This document shows, piece after piece, positions 39,615 through 48,688 of a DNA stretch of 64,000 bases. Positions within the stretch are counted from its first letter, which is position 1; the number at the start of each line of letters is the position of its first letter. Origin of the DNA: Myxococcales bacterium. Lineage in GTDB: Bacteria; Myxococcota_A; Polyangia; Haliangiales; Haliangiaceae. The DNA is taken from positions 62,001 to 126,000 of the forward strand of contig JADKKI010000015.1 of assembly GCA_016720595.1 (NCBI GenBank), written 5' to 3'. The translations under genes and the position numbers were made by a program. The notes below the pieces were generated by a model that saw only the letters and a program-made list of their open reading frames with translations, did no database searches and was not told the origin of the DNA.

Positions 39615-40463
39615 CTACAGCGACATCAGCACGGCGCCGCCGGCGACGAACGCGGCGCCGATCATCTCGGTGCGGTGAGGCCGCTCGCCGATCGTCCAGG
39701 CGAGCCCGGCCGCGAACAGCACCGAGGTGTTGCGCAAGGTCAGCACGTAGCCGGAGCCGCCGCGGGCGAGTGCCTCCATCAGGATCAGGAACGAGCCGCC
39801 GCACACCACGCCCATCAGCGTGACCCGCGCGGCGCGGGCCTTGACCACGCGAACCAGGGACCTGCGCCCTTCGCCGCCGATCCGCACGATGCTGATCACC
39901 GCCGAGAGGCCGAGCGAGACCGCGAACGTCGCCGAGGGGTTGCCGCCCGAGAGCAGCGCCGCCTTGTACGCCAGGTGGTAGCCGGCGATCGACGCCGCGC
40001 ACGCTGCCGCCCAGGCGATACCGGCTCGATGGGCTCGGTTCCCGCCGGCCGTGGAGCCGAGGCTCGAGAGGCCGAGGCCGAGGAGCACGAGCGTGCTGCC
40101 GAGCGTGGAGGCCCAGGTGGCCAGCTCGCCGAACAGCACGATCGACAGGGGCCACACCACGAGCACGGCGCCGCCACGCGACACCGTATAGACCGCACCG
40201 AGCCGCCCGAGCTCGAGTGCTCTGGCCAGCGTCGTGAAGTACACGGCCTCGGCGAGCCCGGCGGCGAGGGTCCAGCCGAGCGCCTCGGCGGTGGCGAACG
40301 GGATGGCGCCGGCGATCCAGCGCCCGGCCGCGATCGCGCACGCGAACAGCGCGGCGATCGTGATCGCACCGACCAGGCCCTTGTCCTTGTCCGGCTCCAC
40401 GCGGAGCAGCGCGTTCCAGCCTGCATGCAGGAACGCGGACAGGAGGACGAGCGCGACGATCAC
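39615..40463 (-). CDS. EamA/DMT-family membrane transporter
   Basis: A 282-residue integral membrane protein with about ten hydrophobic helices in two homologous halves (EamA fold), beginning MIVALVLLSAFLHAGWNALLR and ending IGAAFVAGGAVLMSL. The segment YTVSRGGAVLVVWPLSIVLF matches the inner-half signature of drug/metabolite transporters. Start is GTG 40463. Substrate cannot be predicted. Lies 37 bases downstream of phaC on the same strand but has its own possible promoter (TACCCT ten bases before the GTG). Confidence 0.86.
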   Translation of the reverse strand: MIVALVLLSAFLHAGWNALLRVEPDKDKGLVGAITIAALFACAIAAGRWIAGAIPFATAEALGWTLAAGLAEAVYFTTLARALELGRLGAVYTVSRGGAVLVVWPLSIVLFGELATWASTLGSTLVLLGLGLSSLGSTAGGNRAHRAGIAWAAACAASIAGYHLAYKAALLSGGNPSATFAVSLGLSAVISIVRIGGEGRRSLVRVVKARAARVTLMGVVCGGSFLILMEALARGGSGYVLTLRNTSVLFAAGLAWTIGERPHRTEMIGAAFVAGGAVLMSL

Positions 40464-40500
40464 GAGCGCTCGCAGGGTAGCGCGCCGGGCGCGAGCTGTG

Positions 40501-41529
40501 TCAGCTGTCGCGCTGCGCCCAGAACGTGCTGAGCGCGGGCCACAGCCGGGTGGCTGCCTTGCGCGAGACCACGGCGCCGACGTGGCCGCCGCGATCGACG
40601 AGGATCTGCTTGTCCTTCGCGCCGACCAGATCGATCAGCGGCTGCGCGCAGGCGACGGGCACGATGTGATCGTCGGTGAACGCGATCGCGAGCACGGGGC
40701 AGGTGATCCGCGACAGCTCCGCGCGCTGTCCGAGCACGGTGAACTCGCCGCTGATCAGGCGATTCTGCCGGTACAGCTCCTCGATGTACCGCTCGTAGCA
40801 GGCGCCTGGGAACGCGACGTTGTCGCCGCCCCAGTGCTCGGTGGCGAGGAAGCCGTCGAGGAACTCGTCGTCCCAGGCGCGATCCAGCACCGCCACCGCC
40901 TTGGACGCCTTGAGCGTGGGCCGGAGCATGCTGAACGACGCCTGCATCAGCTGGTGCGGCACGTTGCCGAACGCCGAGATCAGCGCGGCCACGTCGAACG
41001 TGGGCACGTTGGTCCACAGCGCCATGATCCCGCCGTGCGCGAAGTCGATCGGCGCGGCGAGCGCGGTCAGCGAGGCGACGCGCTCGGGGAACGCGGCGAC
41101 GTACGCGGTGGCGAGCGTCCCGCCGAGGCAGTAGCCGAGCACGTGCGCCGAGCCCGAGCGCTCCGCGGCGATCCGCAGCGCACGGCCGAGGTAGCGCCCC
41201 CCGATGTCGTCCCAGGTCAGGAACCGATCCTCGGCGCCGGGGGTGCCCCAGTCGATGCAGAACACCTCGTGGCCCTGCGCCACCAGCCACTCGATCAGCG
41301 AGCGCTCCGGCCCGAGATCGAGGATGTACCAGCGGTTGATCAGCGACGGCACCATCAGGATCGGCGTCGTGAACTTCCGGATGGCAGGCGAGAACTTGAG
41401 CAGGCGCCACTTGTTCTCGGTCCACACCACGGTGTGCGGCGTCTGCCCGACCTTCGGCGTGAAGCCGCGCGGAGCGCGACGCAGCAGCGCCGCGATCGAA
41501 TCCAGCGGGGACTTCTTCGGAGGCATCAT
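40501..41529 (-). CDS. phaC: Poly(3-hydroxyalkanoate) synthase, class III/IV-type PhaC
   Basis: A 342-residue PHA synthase that polymerises 3-hydroxyacyl-CoA into storage granules. The alpha/beta-hydrolase core shows [14 protein letters not shown], the lipase-like box GYCLGGTLA with catalytic Cys 134, Asp in AFTDDHIVP and His in RGGHVGAVV. Its length fits class III/IV, where PhaC (about 350) needs a second subunit PhaE or PhaR; the 90-residue PhaE-like protein upstream is the candidate. The start overlaps the acyl-CoA ligase stop (ATGA), last gene of a six-gene run. Cytoplasmic, on granules. Confidence 0.92.
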   Translation of the reverse strand: MMPPKKSPLDSIAALLRRAPRGFTPKVGQTPHTVVWTENKWRLLKFSPAIRKFTTPILMVPSLINRWYILDLGPERSLIEWLVAQGHEVFCIDWGTPGAEDRFLTWDDIGGRYLGRALRIAAERSGSAHVLGYCLGGTLATAYVAAFPERVASLTALAAPIDFAHGGIMALWTNVPTFDVAALISAFGNVPHQLMQASFSMLRPTLKASKAVAVLDRAWDDEFLDGFLATEHWGGDNVAFPGACYERYIEELYRQNRLISGEFTVLGQRAELSRITCPVLAIAFTDDHIVPVACAQPLIDLVGAKDKQILVDRGGHVGAVVSRKAATRLWPALSTFWAQRDS

Positions 41530-43166
41530 GCGTACAGCGCCTCGAACCGATCGCGCAGCCGCTCGTACACCGCCTTGCGGCGCAGCTTGAGCGAGGACGT
41601 GAGCAGCCCGTTCTCCACGGTCAGCGGCCCGTCCGCGATGAAGTGGCGCTTGATGCTCTCGTAGCGCGCGAGCTCCTTGTTGATGTCGTCGACGCGCGCG
41701 GCGACCAGGCGCTGGTGCTCCTCGGCGGGGAGCTCGCTGTCCGCGCGCACCCAGATCGCGGCGACCAGGTACGGCCGCGCATCGCCATACACGACGACTC
41801 GCTCGATCACGGGATCGTCCACGAACCGGGCCTCGATGTTCGCGGGCGGGATGTTCTTGCCGCCGGCGGTGACGAGGATGTCCTTCTTGCGATCGATGAT
41901 CTGCAGGAAGCCATCTTCGGTCCAGCGGCCGATGTCGCCGGTGCAGAACCAGCCATCCTCGGTGAACGCGGCCGCGGTGGCGCCCGGATCCTTGAAGTAC
42001 CCGGCGAACACGTTGGGGCCCCGCGCGAGGATCTCGCCATCGTCGGCGAGCTTGAGCTCCACGGACGGGAGGATCTTGCCGACGGTGTCGAACCGGAAGG
42101 CGCCCGGGCGATTGAGGGTCAAGGTCGGCGAGGTCTCGGTCAGGCCGTAGCCCTCGATGATCAACACGCCCGAGGCGTGCAGCAGCTCCTTGATCTCGAC
42201 CTTGAGGCCGGCGCCGCCCGAGAGGCAGAACCGGAGCCTGCCGCCGGTCACGCGGCGGAGCGCATCACTACGGGCCTCCGCGGTGTTGGGACCCGCTTGA
42301 ATCGCGCGGGCGATCTTCTCCCAGTACGCGGGCACGCTGAAGAACACCTGGGGCGCCACCTCGGGCAGGAGATCGAGCACGTCGTGCGGCGAGGCGAGGT
42401 ACGTCTCGTAGCCGAGCGCATTGCCGATGCACAGCTCGCCGAAGCCGAAGATGTGGCTCATCGGCAGCCACAGCAGATCGCGATCACCCTCGGCGAGGAG
42501 CGGCGCGTTGCACTGCATCCAGTCCGCGCCGTTGGCGCCGACGTTGCGGTGGGTGAGCGGCACGCCCTTGGGGTTGCCCGAGGTGCCGCTCGTGTACAGC
42601 ATCTGCGCCGGGGCATCGAGATCGATCGCGCCGAGGCGGGCGTCGACCAGCGTGGGGGCGGCGGCATCGCGCGCGGAGGCGGCGCGGATGGAGGCCTCGC
42701 TGCCGATCGGTGCGTCGGCCGGCCAGCTCGCGCCCTCGAGGGCGACCACCTCGATCGCGTGGGTCAGCTTGGCGCGGGCCTTGTCGAGCCGGGCGAGCTG
42801 CTCGGCGCCTGCCACGAACACGAAGCGACACTCGGCGTGCTCGAGGATGTACGCGACCTGATCCGGCGTGGAGGCCGGATAGATCGGGACGAACACGGCG
42901 CCGGCGGTCTGCGCGCCGAGCGCGGCGCTCGCCCACGCCACGGAGTTCTGCGCGAAGATCGCGATCCGATCTCCAGCCTCGACCTCGTGCTCGATCAGCC
43001 AGCGTGCGACGCCGCGGATCTGCAGGGCGAACTGACCCCAGGTCACGGGCACCCACGCGCTCCCCGTGCGCACCTGGAACCGCACGCGGTGGCGGTGGGT
43101 GGCGAGGCGCTCGAACACCGCGCGCGGTGCTGCCTTGATCTCGAGCAGGTGGCTGACGTCTTCCAT
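41526..43166 (-). CDS. Long-chain fatty acid-CoA ligase (AMP-forming)
   Basis: A 546-residue ANL-superfamily enzyme activating fatty acids to acyl-CoA. Motifs: [18 protein letters not shown] (P-loop), [27 protein letters not shown] and [17 protein letters not shown]. The N-terminal part ([20 protein letters not shown]) and the ending [14 protein letters not shown] are of the long-chain FadD/FAA type. Start ATG 43166 is two bases after the PhaE-like stop. In this operon it likely supplies acyl-CoA from imported lipids for PHA or oxidation, an inference from context. Confidence 0.9.
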   Translation of the reverse strand: MEDVSHLLEIKAAPRAVFERLATHRHRVRFQVRTGSAWVPVTWGQFALQIRGVARWLIEHEVEAGDRIAIFAQNSVAWASAALGAQTAGAVFVPIYPASTPDQVAYILEHAECRFVFVAGAEQLARLDKARAKLTHAIEVVALEGASWPADAPIGSEASIRAASARDAAAPTLVDARLGAIDLDAPAQMLYTSGTSGNPKGVPLTHRNVGANGADWMQCNAPLLAEGDRDLLWLPMSHIFGFGELCIGNALGYETYLASPHDVLDLLPEVAPQVFFSVPAYWEKIARAIQAGPNTAEARSDALRRVTGGRLRFCLSGGAGLKVEIKELLHASGVLIIEGYGLTETSPTLTLNRPGAFRFDTVGKILPSVELKLADDGEILARGPNVFAGYFKDPGATAAAFTEDGWFCTGDIGRWTEDGFLQIIDRKKDILVTAGGKNIPPANIEARFVDDPVIERVVVYGDARPYLVAAIWVRADSELPAEEHQRLVAARVDDINKELARYESIKRHFIADGPLTVENGLLTSSLKLRRKAVYERLRDRFEALYA

Positions 43167-43168
43167 GG

Positions 43169-43441
43169 CTAGCTCCGGAGCTTCTCTTCGAGATCGTAGA
43201 GGCGACTCTCGAGCTGGTTGAGCTTGTGGAGCGAGCGCTCCTGATCGCGACGGGTGGGCAGGCCGATCATCGACCACCACGCGGACATCGCCTTGTCGGC
43301 CTGCGCCTTGGTCTTCATCGCGGCGGTCAGCACCGCACCCGCGGGCCCGAGCACGCCGGGATTGGAGAGCATCTTCTCCATGTACTGCGACGTGGCTTGC
43401 TCCCACGCATTGAAGCCGTTCTTCCACAGGTTCCAGATCAT
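43169..43441 (-). CDS. Very short PhaE/PhaR-like PHA synthase subunit or phasin-like protein
   Basis: Only 90 residues, from ATG 43441 overlapping the lipoprotein stop (ATGA). It begins [20 protein letters not shown], an amphipathic phasin-like stretch, and ends with [20 protein letters not shown] followed by a predicted coiled coil. The C-terminal PTRxDxxxLHxxLxxLE pattern is that of PhaE/PhaR, subunits that activate class III/IV PhaC, but those proteins have about 200-370 residues. Gene order phaE-like, ligase, phaC supports a role as PhaC partner. Could also be a granule-associated protein. Confidence 0.68.
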   Translation of the reverse strand: MIWNLWKNGFNAWEQATSQYMEKMLSNPGVLGPAGAVLTAAMKTKAQADKAMSAWWSMIGLPTRRDQERSLHKLNQLESRLYDLEEKLRS

Positions 43442-44265
43442 GGTGTCTCTCCCAGGGCAAAGCGCCTCAGATAGGCAGCGGTCATAAAATCGGCGGCGGG
43501 CTCGTCGACGCGGCTCTCCGCGCGCGCGATCTCGCCGAAGCACTCGAACAGGAAGATCGTGTTGCGGCGCGTGACCACCGGCGTGCCCGTGGACGGCTTG
43601 CGGGTGACCAGCGTGCGCGCGCGCAGCACCGGCGAGAACCGCACGTAGGGCACGTCCACGCGGCCATCGCCGGTGATGTCGACGTCCACCTGGTCGGTGC
43701 CGATGAACGGGAGGCCGGCGACGATGCCGTCGGGGATCTGGGCGATCGTCGTGTACGCATCCCCATCGGTGACCGGGAGCCGCAGCACGGCGATCGGTTG
43801 CGCGTAGCGCACGAGGGTCTTGCCGGCGGAGGGCGCGGGCTCGTGCGAGGCGGTGCCGTCGAGCCACAGCGCCTGATCGTCCTGGTGGTAGATGCCATCG
43901 AGGCCGCCGCCACCATCCACGACGAACTGGCCGCCGGGGAACTGCGGCGCGAACCACTGGCCCTTGAGCTCCACGGGGCCGAGCGCGACGATCACGTCGT
44001 CCGCGCGCTCCTCGGAGAGATCCCAGAGCTTGCTGGTACCGCCGGTGTTGATCGTGCGCGTGACACCCGCGGGCGAGGCGTAGTACGCGACCGTGGCGCC
44101 ATAGGCGATCGGCAGCTCGTCGGCGGTGATCTGCCCGTCGCGGTTGGGCACGCAGGACGGCAACGTCGGCGCCGGCTCGGGCTGGACGGTCTGGTTGACG
44201 CCGCAGGCGGCGAGCCCGACGAGCCCGAGAGCGAGGCGAGAAGAGAGGTAGGGAGAGGTCTTCAT
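43438..44265 (-). CDS. Lipoprotein with EF-hand-like loop, paralogue B
   Basis: A 275-residue lipoprotein, [21 protein letters not shown] (lipobox LAAC, Cys about 21). Near residue 42 it has [12 protein letters not shown], resembling an EF-hand, followed by a mostly beta sequence. It shares a common plan with the product of 46988-47887 (NHDGMITVSELP, later [14 protein letters not shown] versus LLTKRQFAW), so the two are paralogues that flank the hydrolase/barrel fusion. Start ATG 44265 is coupled to the preceding gene (TGATG). Function unknown; outer-membrane assembly or lipid capture are possible from context only. Confidence 0.75.
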   Translation of the reverse strand: MKTSPYLSSRLALGLVGLAACGVNQTVQPEPAPTLPSCVPNRDGQITADELPIAYGATVAYYASPAGVTRTINTGGTSKLWDLSEERADDVIVALGPVELKGQWFAPQFPGGQFVVDGGGGLDGIYHQDDQALWLDGTASHEPAPSAGKTLVRYAQPIAVLRLPVTDGDAYTTIAQIPDGIVAGLPFIGTDQVDVDITGDGRVDVPYVRFSPVLRARTLVTRKPSTGTPVVTRRNTIFLFECFGEIARAESRVDEPAADFMTAAYLRRFALGETP

Positions 44266-46991
44266 CAGAACACGAACCAGATCCGACCACGCACCGCGTG
44301 CGCGGCGGTGGCATCGAGTGTGGTGTTGTCGAACGCGGCGCCCGGGAGCAGGAGGCCGTACGCGAGGGAGATCGCGAAGCCATCCCGGGAGGTGAAGCGC
44401 AGCTCGGGATCGAGCTCGACGCCGAGGGCGCGCGCGCCGCTCGGGGTCGAGGTCGCCTCGACGGCCCACGAGGCGATCAGCGCGGCGATCGCCTCGAACT
44501 TGCCGGTACCCGCGGACAGCAGCGTGGTCTTGACGTGCGGCCGCACGTAGATCGCATCGGTGACGGTGCCGATGATCTCGCGGAACAGGATCTGATCGAT
44601 CCGGAAGTCCGGGTTGAACCGGAAGTTGTCGACGGTGTGATCGCGCGGCAGGTTCGCCTGGGGGCCATCGAACGCACCGGGCAGCGGTGCGGCCTCGCCG
44701 ATCTTGGGGAAGGCGCCGAAGCCGGGGGCGCTGTCACCGCTGGCATAACCGCCGTCGAGCCCGAGGCTGCTGGCGCCGAGCAGCCACTCGGTCTGAAGTG
44801 CGAAGCCGAGCTGATCGGAGGTCACCGGGATCGAGATCTCGGTGCCGGGGATCAGCGAAGGTTGCTCGATCCGCGCGTGGGCATAGGCGAGCTCCGCCTC
44901 GATCCGCACGGCGGCGTTCGTGATCCGCAGCCAGCCGCCCGTCGTGGTGGCGGAGAACCCACGGGCGACGAGATCGTCGGCGGTGAACGTGGCCGGCGGC
45001 GTGGCGGTGGGGAGATAGCTCGCGGGGACGTCGCGATCCTGCGAGCGGTGCGCGAGGTACGCGCCGTACTCGACGGTGATCCGGCCGGCCGCGGCGCGGC
45101 GGGCGAGGGCCGCGGGCGAGTGCGTGCGCAGGACGGCGAGGGTCAGCCCGGAGACGCCATCGGTGGGCTCGAGGGCGATCGCGTGACCGCCATCGCGGCT
45201 GCGCGTGAACGGGCCGCGCGAGGTCACATCCCACGCCACGGCGAGGAGGTGGCCGAACAGCGGGGAGACGAACGCCACGCGATCGGCGGCATCGCCCCGG
45301 TCGCAGTCATCGCAATCGCCGCTGTTCGCGGTGATGCCGAGGCCGAACTGCGAGCCCATGCGGCCAGCGGCGAGGATCCCGAACGGCGTCAGCACCTCGC
45401 CCCACGCGCGCTTGACCACGACCTGGGTGGGGCGCTGGCCATAGCTGGTGGCGGGCGAGCCGTTCGACAGCTCCGGATCACCGCCGAGCGCCACGTTGTC
45501 GAGCCAGTCGACGCGCGCCTTGACGGCCACGCCCACACCGGGCGCATAGACCGCGAGATCGGTGCGAGCGCGGACGTCGCCGGTGTCGAGCTTCTGCCCG
45601 CCGCCGAGCGGCACCGGGAACACCGGCTGCCCGCGCGAATCGAGGCCGCGATCCAGATCGAGGTTGAACAGGCCGGCCTCGCGGAGCCGGAGGGCGCCGT
45701 GGATCACCACCTGCGTGTGCTCGCGCGCGGCCGCGTAGCGCCGGGGCGTGAGCTCGGCGCCGAGCGCCGCGAGGTCCGCGCCGATCGGCAGCTCGAACGG
45801 CGAGGGTGCCGCCGCGGGAGGCGTGAGCGTGAGCGGTGTGGTCAGCGATCCAGATCCGCCGCCGGCCGCGCCCTCGTCGATCGTGAGACTGCGGGGTCCG
45901 CCACCAGCGCCGCGACCACCACCTCCGTCAGCGCCGCCGCCACCACCGCTGCCATTGCCGCGACCACCGCCCGGGTTACCGCCGCCGTCACTGCCTCCGT
46001 CACCGCTGCTTCCAGTCGATCCGGGCTCGCCATGGGGGTCCTTGTTCGGGCTCGGGGTGGGAGCCGGCGTGGTCGTATCGCTGGTCGAATCCTTTGCGAG
46101 GAAGGCGACGAGATCACGCGTCGAGGGGTTGTGCGCCTCGACCATCGGCAGATGGCCGCAGCGTGGATAGACCTTGAGCTCGGCATCCGCGAGCTCGGCC
46201 GCGAGGCGCTGCCCGAACCGGAGCGGCGTGACCTCGTCGTTCTCGCCCCACAGGAGCAGCACGGGCCGCGTGAACGCGCGAAGCGCCTCGTGCAGCTTGC
46301 CGAAATGGTGGTGGCGCGCGGCGGCGAGCGCGGCGGCCGTGGTGCCCGGCCGATCGAGCTCGGACTCGACGTGATCGACGCGCGCCTGGGTGACCCAGCG
46401 ATCGTCGTAGTACGCGAGGGGGACCCGGTCCTCCATCCGCTCGGTGTAGTACAGGCCGAACAGCGCGTCGCCGAGGCCGGGCTTCTCTGCCCAGCGGAAG
46501 AAGCTCGGGACCTGATCGTCGTAGACGTAGGCATCGTAGAGCGCCACGCGCCGCACGCGATCCTGGTGTGCGGTCGCCATCTCGAGCGCCACCGACGAGC
46601 CCCACGAGTGACCGACGATCGCGACATCTTCGACGCCGAGCTTGTCGAGCACGGCCCACGCGAGCTTGGCCTGCGCGGCCGGGCTGTAGTCACCGTCGGG
46701 GCGGCTGGTCCAGCCGAAGCCCTTGAGATCGATCGCGATCACGCGGTGGCCCACGGCGAGCGACGGGATCACCGACAGCCAGCTATCGCTCGACGCAGAG
46801 AACCCGTGGATCAGCACGACGGCGGGGCCGGAGCCGGCCTCGCGGTAGCGGACGTGGATGCCGTCGACATCGACGAAGGTGGCGTCGGCAGGCGCGCCGG
46901 GGAGGGCGCCGCTGTGGAAGCGCGGGCAGCCCGCAAGGAGAAGCGCGAGGAGGAGCGCGGTGAAGGCGGCGAGCGCCGGCGCGAGCTTCAC
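44265..46991 (-). CDS. Fusion of an alpha/beta hydrolase and an outer-membrane beta-barrel
   Basis: The 908-residue protein begins with a lipoprotein signal (lipobox LLAGC, Cys 22). Residues about 35-300 are an alpha/beta hydrolase: LIHGFSASSDSW, nucleophile GHSWGSS (Ser 129), Asp in GENDEVTP and His in CGHLPMVEAH. A Gly/Ser/Asp/Pro-rich linker (about 300-405) leads to some 500 residues with barrel-type strands (LRLREAGLFNLDLDRG, RAWGEVLTPFGILAAGRMGS, VRGRIWFVF ending in Phe). Codon use is even across the joint, so this is a single designed gene, not an assembly join. Start overlaps the lipoprotein A stop. It may split lipids or esters at the surface and pass products inward to the ligase and PhaC. 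Confidence 0.8.
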   Translation of the reverse strand: MKLAPALAAFTALLLALLLAGCPRFHSGALPGAPADATFVDVDGIHVRYREAGSGPAVVLIHGFSASSDSWLSVIPSLAVGHRVIAIDLKGFGWTSRPDGDYSPAAQAKLAWAVLDKLGVEDVAIVGHSWGSSVALEMATAHQDRVRRVALYDAYVYDDQVPSFFRWAEKPGLGDALFGLYYTERMEDRVPLAYYDDRWVTQARVDHVESELDRPGTTAAALAAARHHHFGKLHEALRAFTRPVLLLWGENDEVTPLRFGQRLAAELADAELKVYPRCGHLPMVEAHNPSTRDLVAFLAKDSTSDTTTPAPTPSPNKDPHGEPGSTGSSGDGGSDGGGNPGGGRGNGSGGGGGADGGGGRGAGGGPRSLTIDEGAAGGGSGSLTTPLTLTPPAAAPSPFELPIGADLAALGAELTPRRYAAAREHTQVVIHGALRLREAGLFNLDLDRGLDSRGQPVFPVPLGGGQKLDTGDVRARTDLAVYAPGVGVAVKARVDWLDNVALGGDPELSNGSPATSYGQRPTQVVVKRAWGEVLTPFGILAAGRMGSQFGLGITANSGDCDDCDRGDAADRVAFVSPLFGHLLAVAWDVTSRGPFTRSRDGGHAIALEPTDGVSGLTLAVLRTHSPAALARRAAAGRITVEYGAYLAHRSQDRDVPASYLPTATPPATFTADDLVARGFSATTTGGWLRITNAAVRIEAELAYAHARIEQPSLIPGTEISIPVTSDQLGFALQTEWLLGASSLGLDGGYASGDSAPGFGAFPKIGEAAPLPGAFDGPQANLPRDHTVDNFRFNPDFRIDQILFREIIGTVTDAIYVRPHVKTTLLSAGTGKFEAIAALIASWAVEATSTPSGARALGVELDPELRFTSRDGFAISLAYGLLLPGAAFDNTTLDATAAHAVRGRIWFVF

Positions 46992-47887
46992 GGGACGATC
47001 CTCTTGACCTCCGCCGGGTCAGCGAACTCGGCGGACGTCTCGAAGTCCTGCGATGCGACCGTGGCCACCGAGCCGTAGCACTCGGCGGTCCACGCGAACT
47101 GGCGCTTGGTGAGCAGCGTGGACAGGCCCGCGGTGCGCGTGAGATCGGTGGCGGTGCGCAGCACCGGGAATTCGCCGTACGGCGTCTTCATCGTGCCGAC
47201 CTGATCGACCAGCGACACGTACTTCTCGGTGTACGCGACGATCGCGCCCTGGGCGGTGCCCGACACCGTGCTCGTCGACATCCACGAGCCACCCGCCGCG
47301 AGTGGCAGCGCGAGGATCTTGACCGCCGGGGCGTACGCGAGCTCGGTGCGGAACGTACCCGCTGCCGGCGACACCACGCCGAGCAGCGTGACCTGTGCGG
47401 CATCGACGTGGAACACGCCGAGCAGATCGGACGACGACGACAGCGGCGCCGCATACGTGGCGGTGGGGAAGCTCGCGGCCCACCACTCGCCGGTAGGCGC
47501 GAGCAGCGTGAGCGGCTTGTCCGTATCGTTCGCGAGCTGCGCGGTGAGATCCCAGCTGCGCATGCCGGAGCCAGACGCGGTCCCGGTGGTGTCGAACGTG
47601 GGGTTGGTGGCGATCCGGAACTTCGCCATCTTGCCGGCGACCAGCGGCAGCTCGGACACCGTGATCATCCCGTCGTGGTTCGGCGTGCACAGGCCGCTGG
47701 TGCCATCGCCCGGGGCGTCGCTGCCGACCGCAGCATCGACGTCCGCCGCGCCGCAGGTGCCATCGGCCTTGCAGAAGTGCGAGGGGCACTCGAGGTCGGT
47801 CGTGCACGGGGTCCCGCCGCTGTCACCGCAGGCCGCCACGAACATGCTGCAGAGCAACATGAACCGGCCGGCTCGGGGGCTGAACAT
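46988..47887 (-). CDS. Cys-rich lipoprotein with EF-hand-like loop, paralogue A
   Basis: A 299-residue lipoprotein, first of the PHA-region operon. MFSPRAGRFMLLCSMFVAAC carries the lipobox (Cys 20), followed by a disulfide-type module (CTTDLECPSHFCKADGTC), a Gly/Asp linker and the EF-hand-like loop NHDGMITVSELP near residue 73. The rest is beta-rich and related to the lipoprotein at 43438-44265. Its ATG is six bases from a -10 element, with no ribosome site. Divergent from phaR, sharing a control region with candidate PhaR operators. Likely surface or outer-membrane located; function unknown. Confidence 0.78.
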   Translation of the reverse strand: MFSPRAGRFMLLCSMFVAACGDSGGTPCTTDLECPSHFCKADGTCGAADVDAAVGSDAPGDGTSGLCTPNHDGMITVSELPLVAGKMAKFRIATNPTFDTTGTASGSGMRSWDLTAQLANDTDKPLTLLAPTGEWWAASFPTATYAAPLSSSSDLLGVFHVDAAQVTLLGVVSPAAGTFRTELAYAPAVKILALPLAAGGSWMSTSTVSGTAQGAIVAYTEKYVSLVDQVGTMKTPYGEFPVLRTATDLTRTAGLSTLLTKRQFAWTAECYGSVATVASQDFETSAEFADPAEVKRIVP

Positions 47888-47893
47888 GGCGGC

Positions 47894-47922
47894 ACGCTAC
47901 GACCGTGGCCCGGGGCTGTCAA
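47894..47922 (-). promoter_or_regulatory. Predicted leaderless promoter of the lipoprotein-phaC operon
   Basis: On the minus strand TTGACA (complement of 47917-47922), 17 bases, TAGCGT (complement of 47894-47899), then six bases to ATG 47887. The -35 is a perfect consensus. The -35 faces a TTGC...GCAA palindrome nine bases away, a candidate PhaR site. Confidence 0.58.
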
Positions 47923-47930
47923 CTGCTGTT

Positions 47931-47944
47931 TTGCGACGCAGCAA
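47931..47944. promoter_or_regulatory. Candidate PhaR operator 1
   Basis: TTGCGACGCAGCAA, an imperfect palindrome, lies between two divergent promoters. PhaR regulators in other proteobacteria bind TGC-rich palindromes near their own gene. A second copy with 12 of 14 identical bases sits 23 bases away. Confidence 0.5.
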
Positions 47945-47953
47945 AAATCCCGC

Positions 47954-47967
47954 TTGCGGTGCAGCAA
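47954..47967. promoter_or_regulatory. Candidate PhaR operator 2, overlapping the phaR -35
   Basis: TTGCGGTGCAGCAA overlaps the -35 (TTGCGG) of phaR, the usual place for autorepression. Confidence 0.5.
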
Positions 47968-47983
47968 CGGCGCTTGTTAGGGT
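47954..47983 (+). promoter_or_regulatory. Predicted leaderless promoter of phaR
   Basis: TTGCGG (47954-47959), 18 bases, TAGGGT (47978-47983), then six bases to GTG 47990. The -35 lies inside candidate operator 2. Confidence 0.55.
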
Positions 47984-47989
47984 GCGGGC

Positions 47990-48685
47990 GTGGCGGCCCC
48001 TGTCCTGGTCAAGAAGTACGGCAACCGCCGGCTGTACGACACTGGTGACAGCAAGTACGTGACGCTCGACGAGCTCGCCGCGAAGATCCGCGCTGGCCAC
48101 GACATCCGCGTCGTCGATGCCAACACCAACGAGGATCTGACCCAGGCGACCCTGACGCAGCTGGTGCTCGAGACCGGCCACGCCTCGCGGTTCCTGCCGG
48201 TCCAGCTGCTGCTGCAGATGATCCGGCTCTCGGATGACTCCCTGGCGGAGTTCTTCAGCCGGTACGTCACGGGAGCGCTCGATCTGTACCTGCAGGCCAA
48301 GCGCGGCGTGCAGACGCTGTCGGCGTACAACCCGCTGACGCAGATCCCGGCGGCCGCCACCGACGCCCTCGCGCGGATGTGGATGAGTAACCCGTTCGGC
48401 GGTGCCGGCGGGTTTCCGCAGCCGTACGGCGGCTATCCGCAGCAGCCACAGCCAACGCAGAACTTCGCGCCCGCGCCGCCGCCCGGCTATGCGCCCGGTC
48501 CGCCCGGTCCGCCAGGTGCGCCGCCAGGTCATCCGGACGACGAGGTCAACGAGCCGAGCGGCAACGCAGATCGCAACAGCGACGTGGCGATGATGCGGCG
48601 CGAGCTCGACGAGCTGAAGCAGGCGATCCGCGATGGCCTCGGGGCGAAGCCCGCCAAGCCGCCGCGCAAGAAGAAGCCCGTCTAG
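47990..48685 (+). CDS. phaR: Polyhydroxyalkanoate synthesis regulator PhaR
   Basis: The N-terminus VLVKKYGNRRLYDT followed by YVTLDELAAKIRAGHDIRVVDA is the DNA-binding PHB-accumulation-regulator domain, near-identical in plan to known PhaR. Residues about 65-110 (RFLPVQLLLQMIRLSDDSLAEFFSRYV) form the second conserved domain. The C-terminal half is Pro/Gly/Gln-rich (YGGYPQQPQPTQ, PGPPGPPGAPPG), ending in a Lys tail. PhaR represses phasin and itself and is released by binding PHA granules. Start GTG 47990 matches the conserved family start. Divergent from the PHA operon. Confidence 0.92.
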   Translation: MAAPVLVKKYGNRRLYDTGDSKYVTLDELAAKIRAGHDIRVVDANTNEDLTQATLTQLVLETGHASRFLPVQLLLQMIRLSDDSLAEFFSRYVTGALDLYLQAKRGVQTLSAYNPLTQIPAAATDALARMWMSNPFGGAGGFPQPYGGYPQQPQPTQNFAPAPPPGYAPGPPGPPGAPPGHPDDEVNEPSGNADRNSDVAMMRRELDELKQAIRDGLGAKPAKPPRKKKPV

Positions 48686-48688
48686 GGC

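Noticed and set aside
45900..46020. Gly-rich linker of the hydrolase-barrel fusion as another poly-G artefact
   Set aside because: The DNA uses mixed GGT/GGC/GGA codons with Asp, Ser and Asn interspersed and keeps frame on both sides; it reads as real coding sequence.
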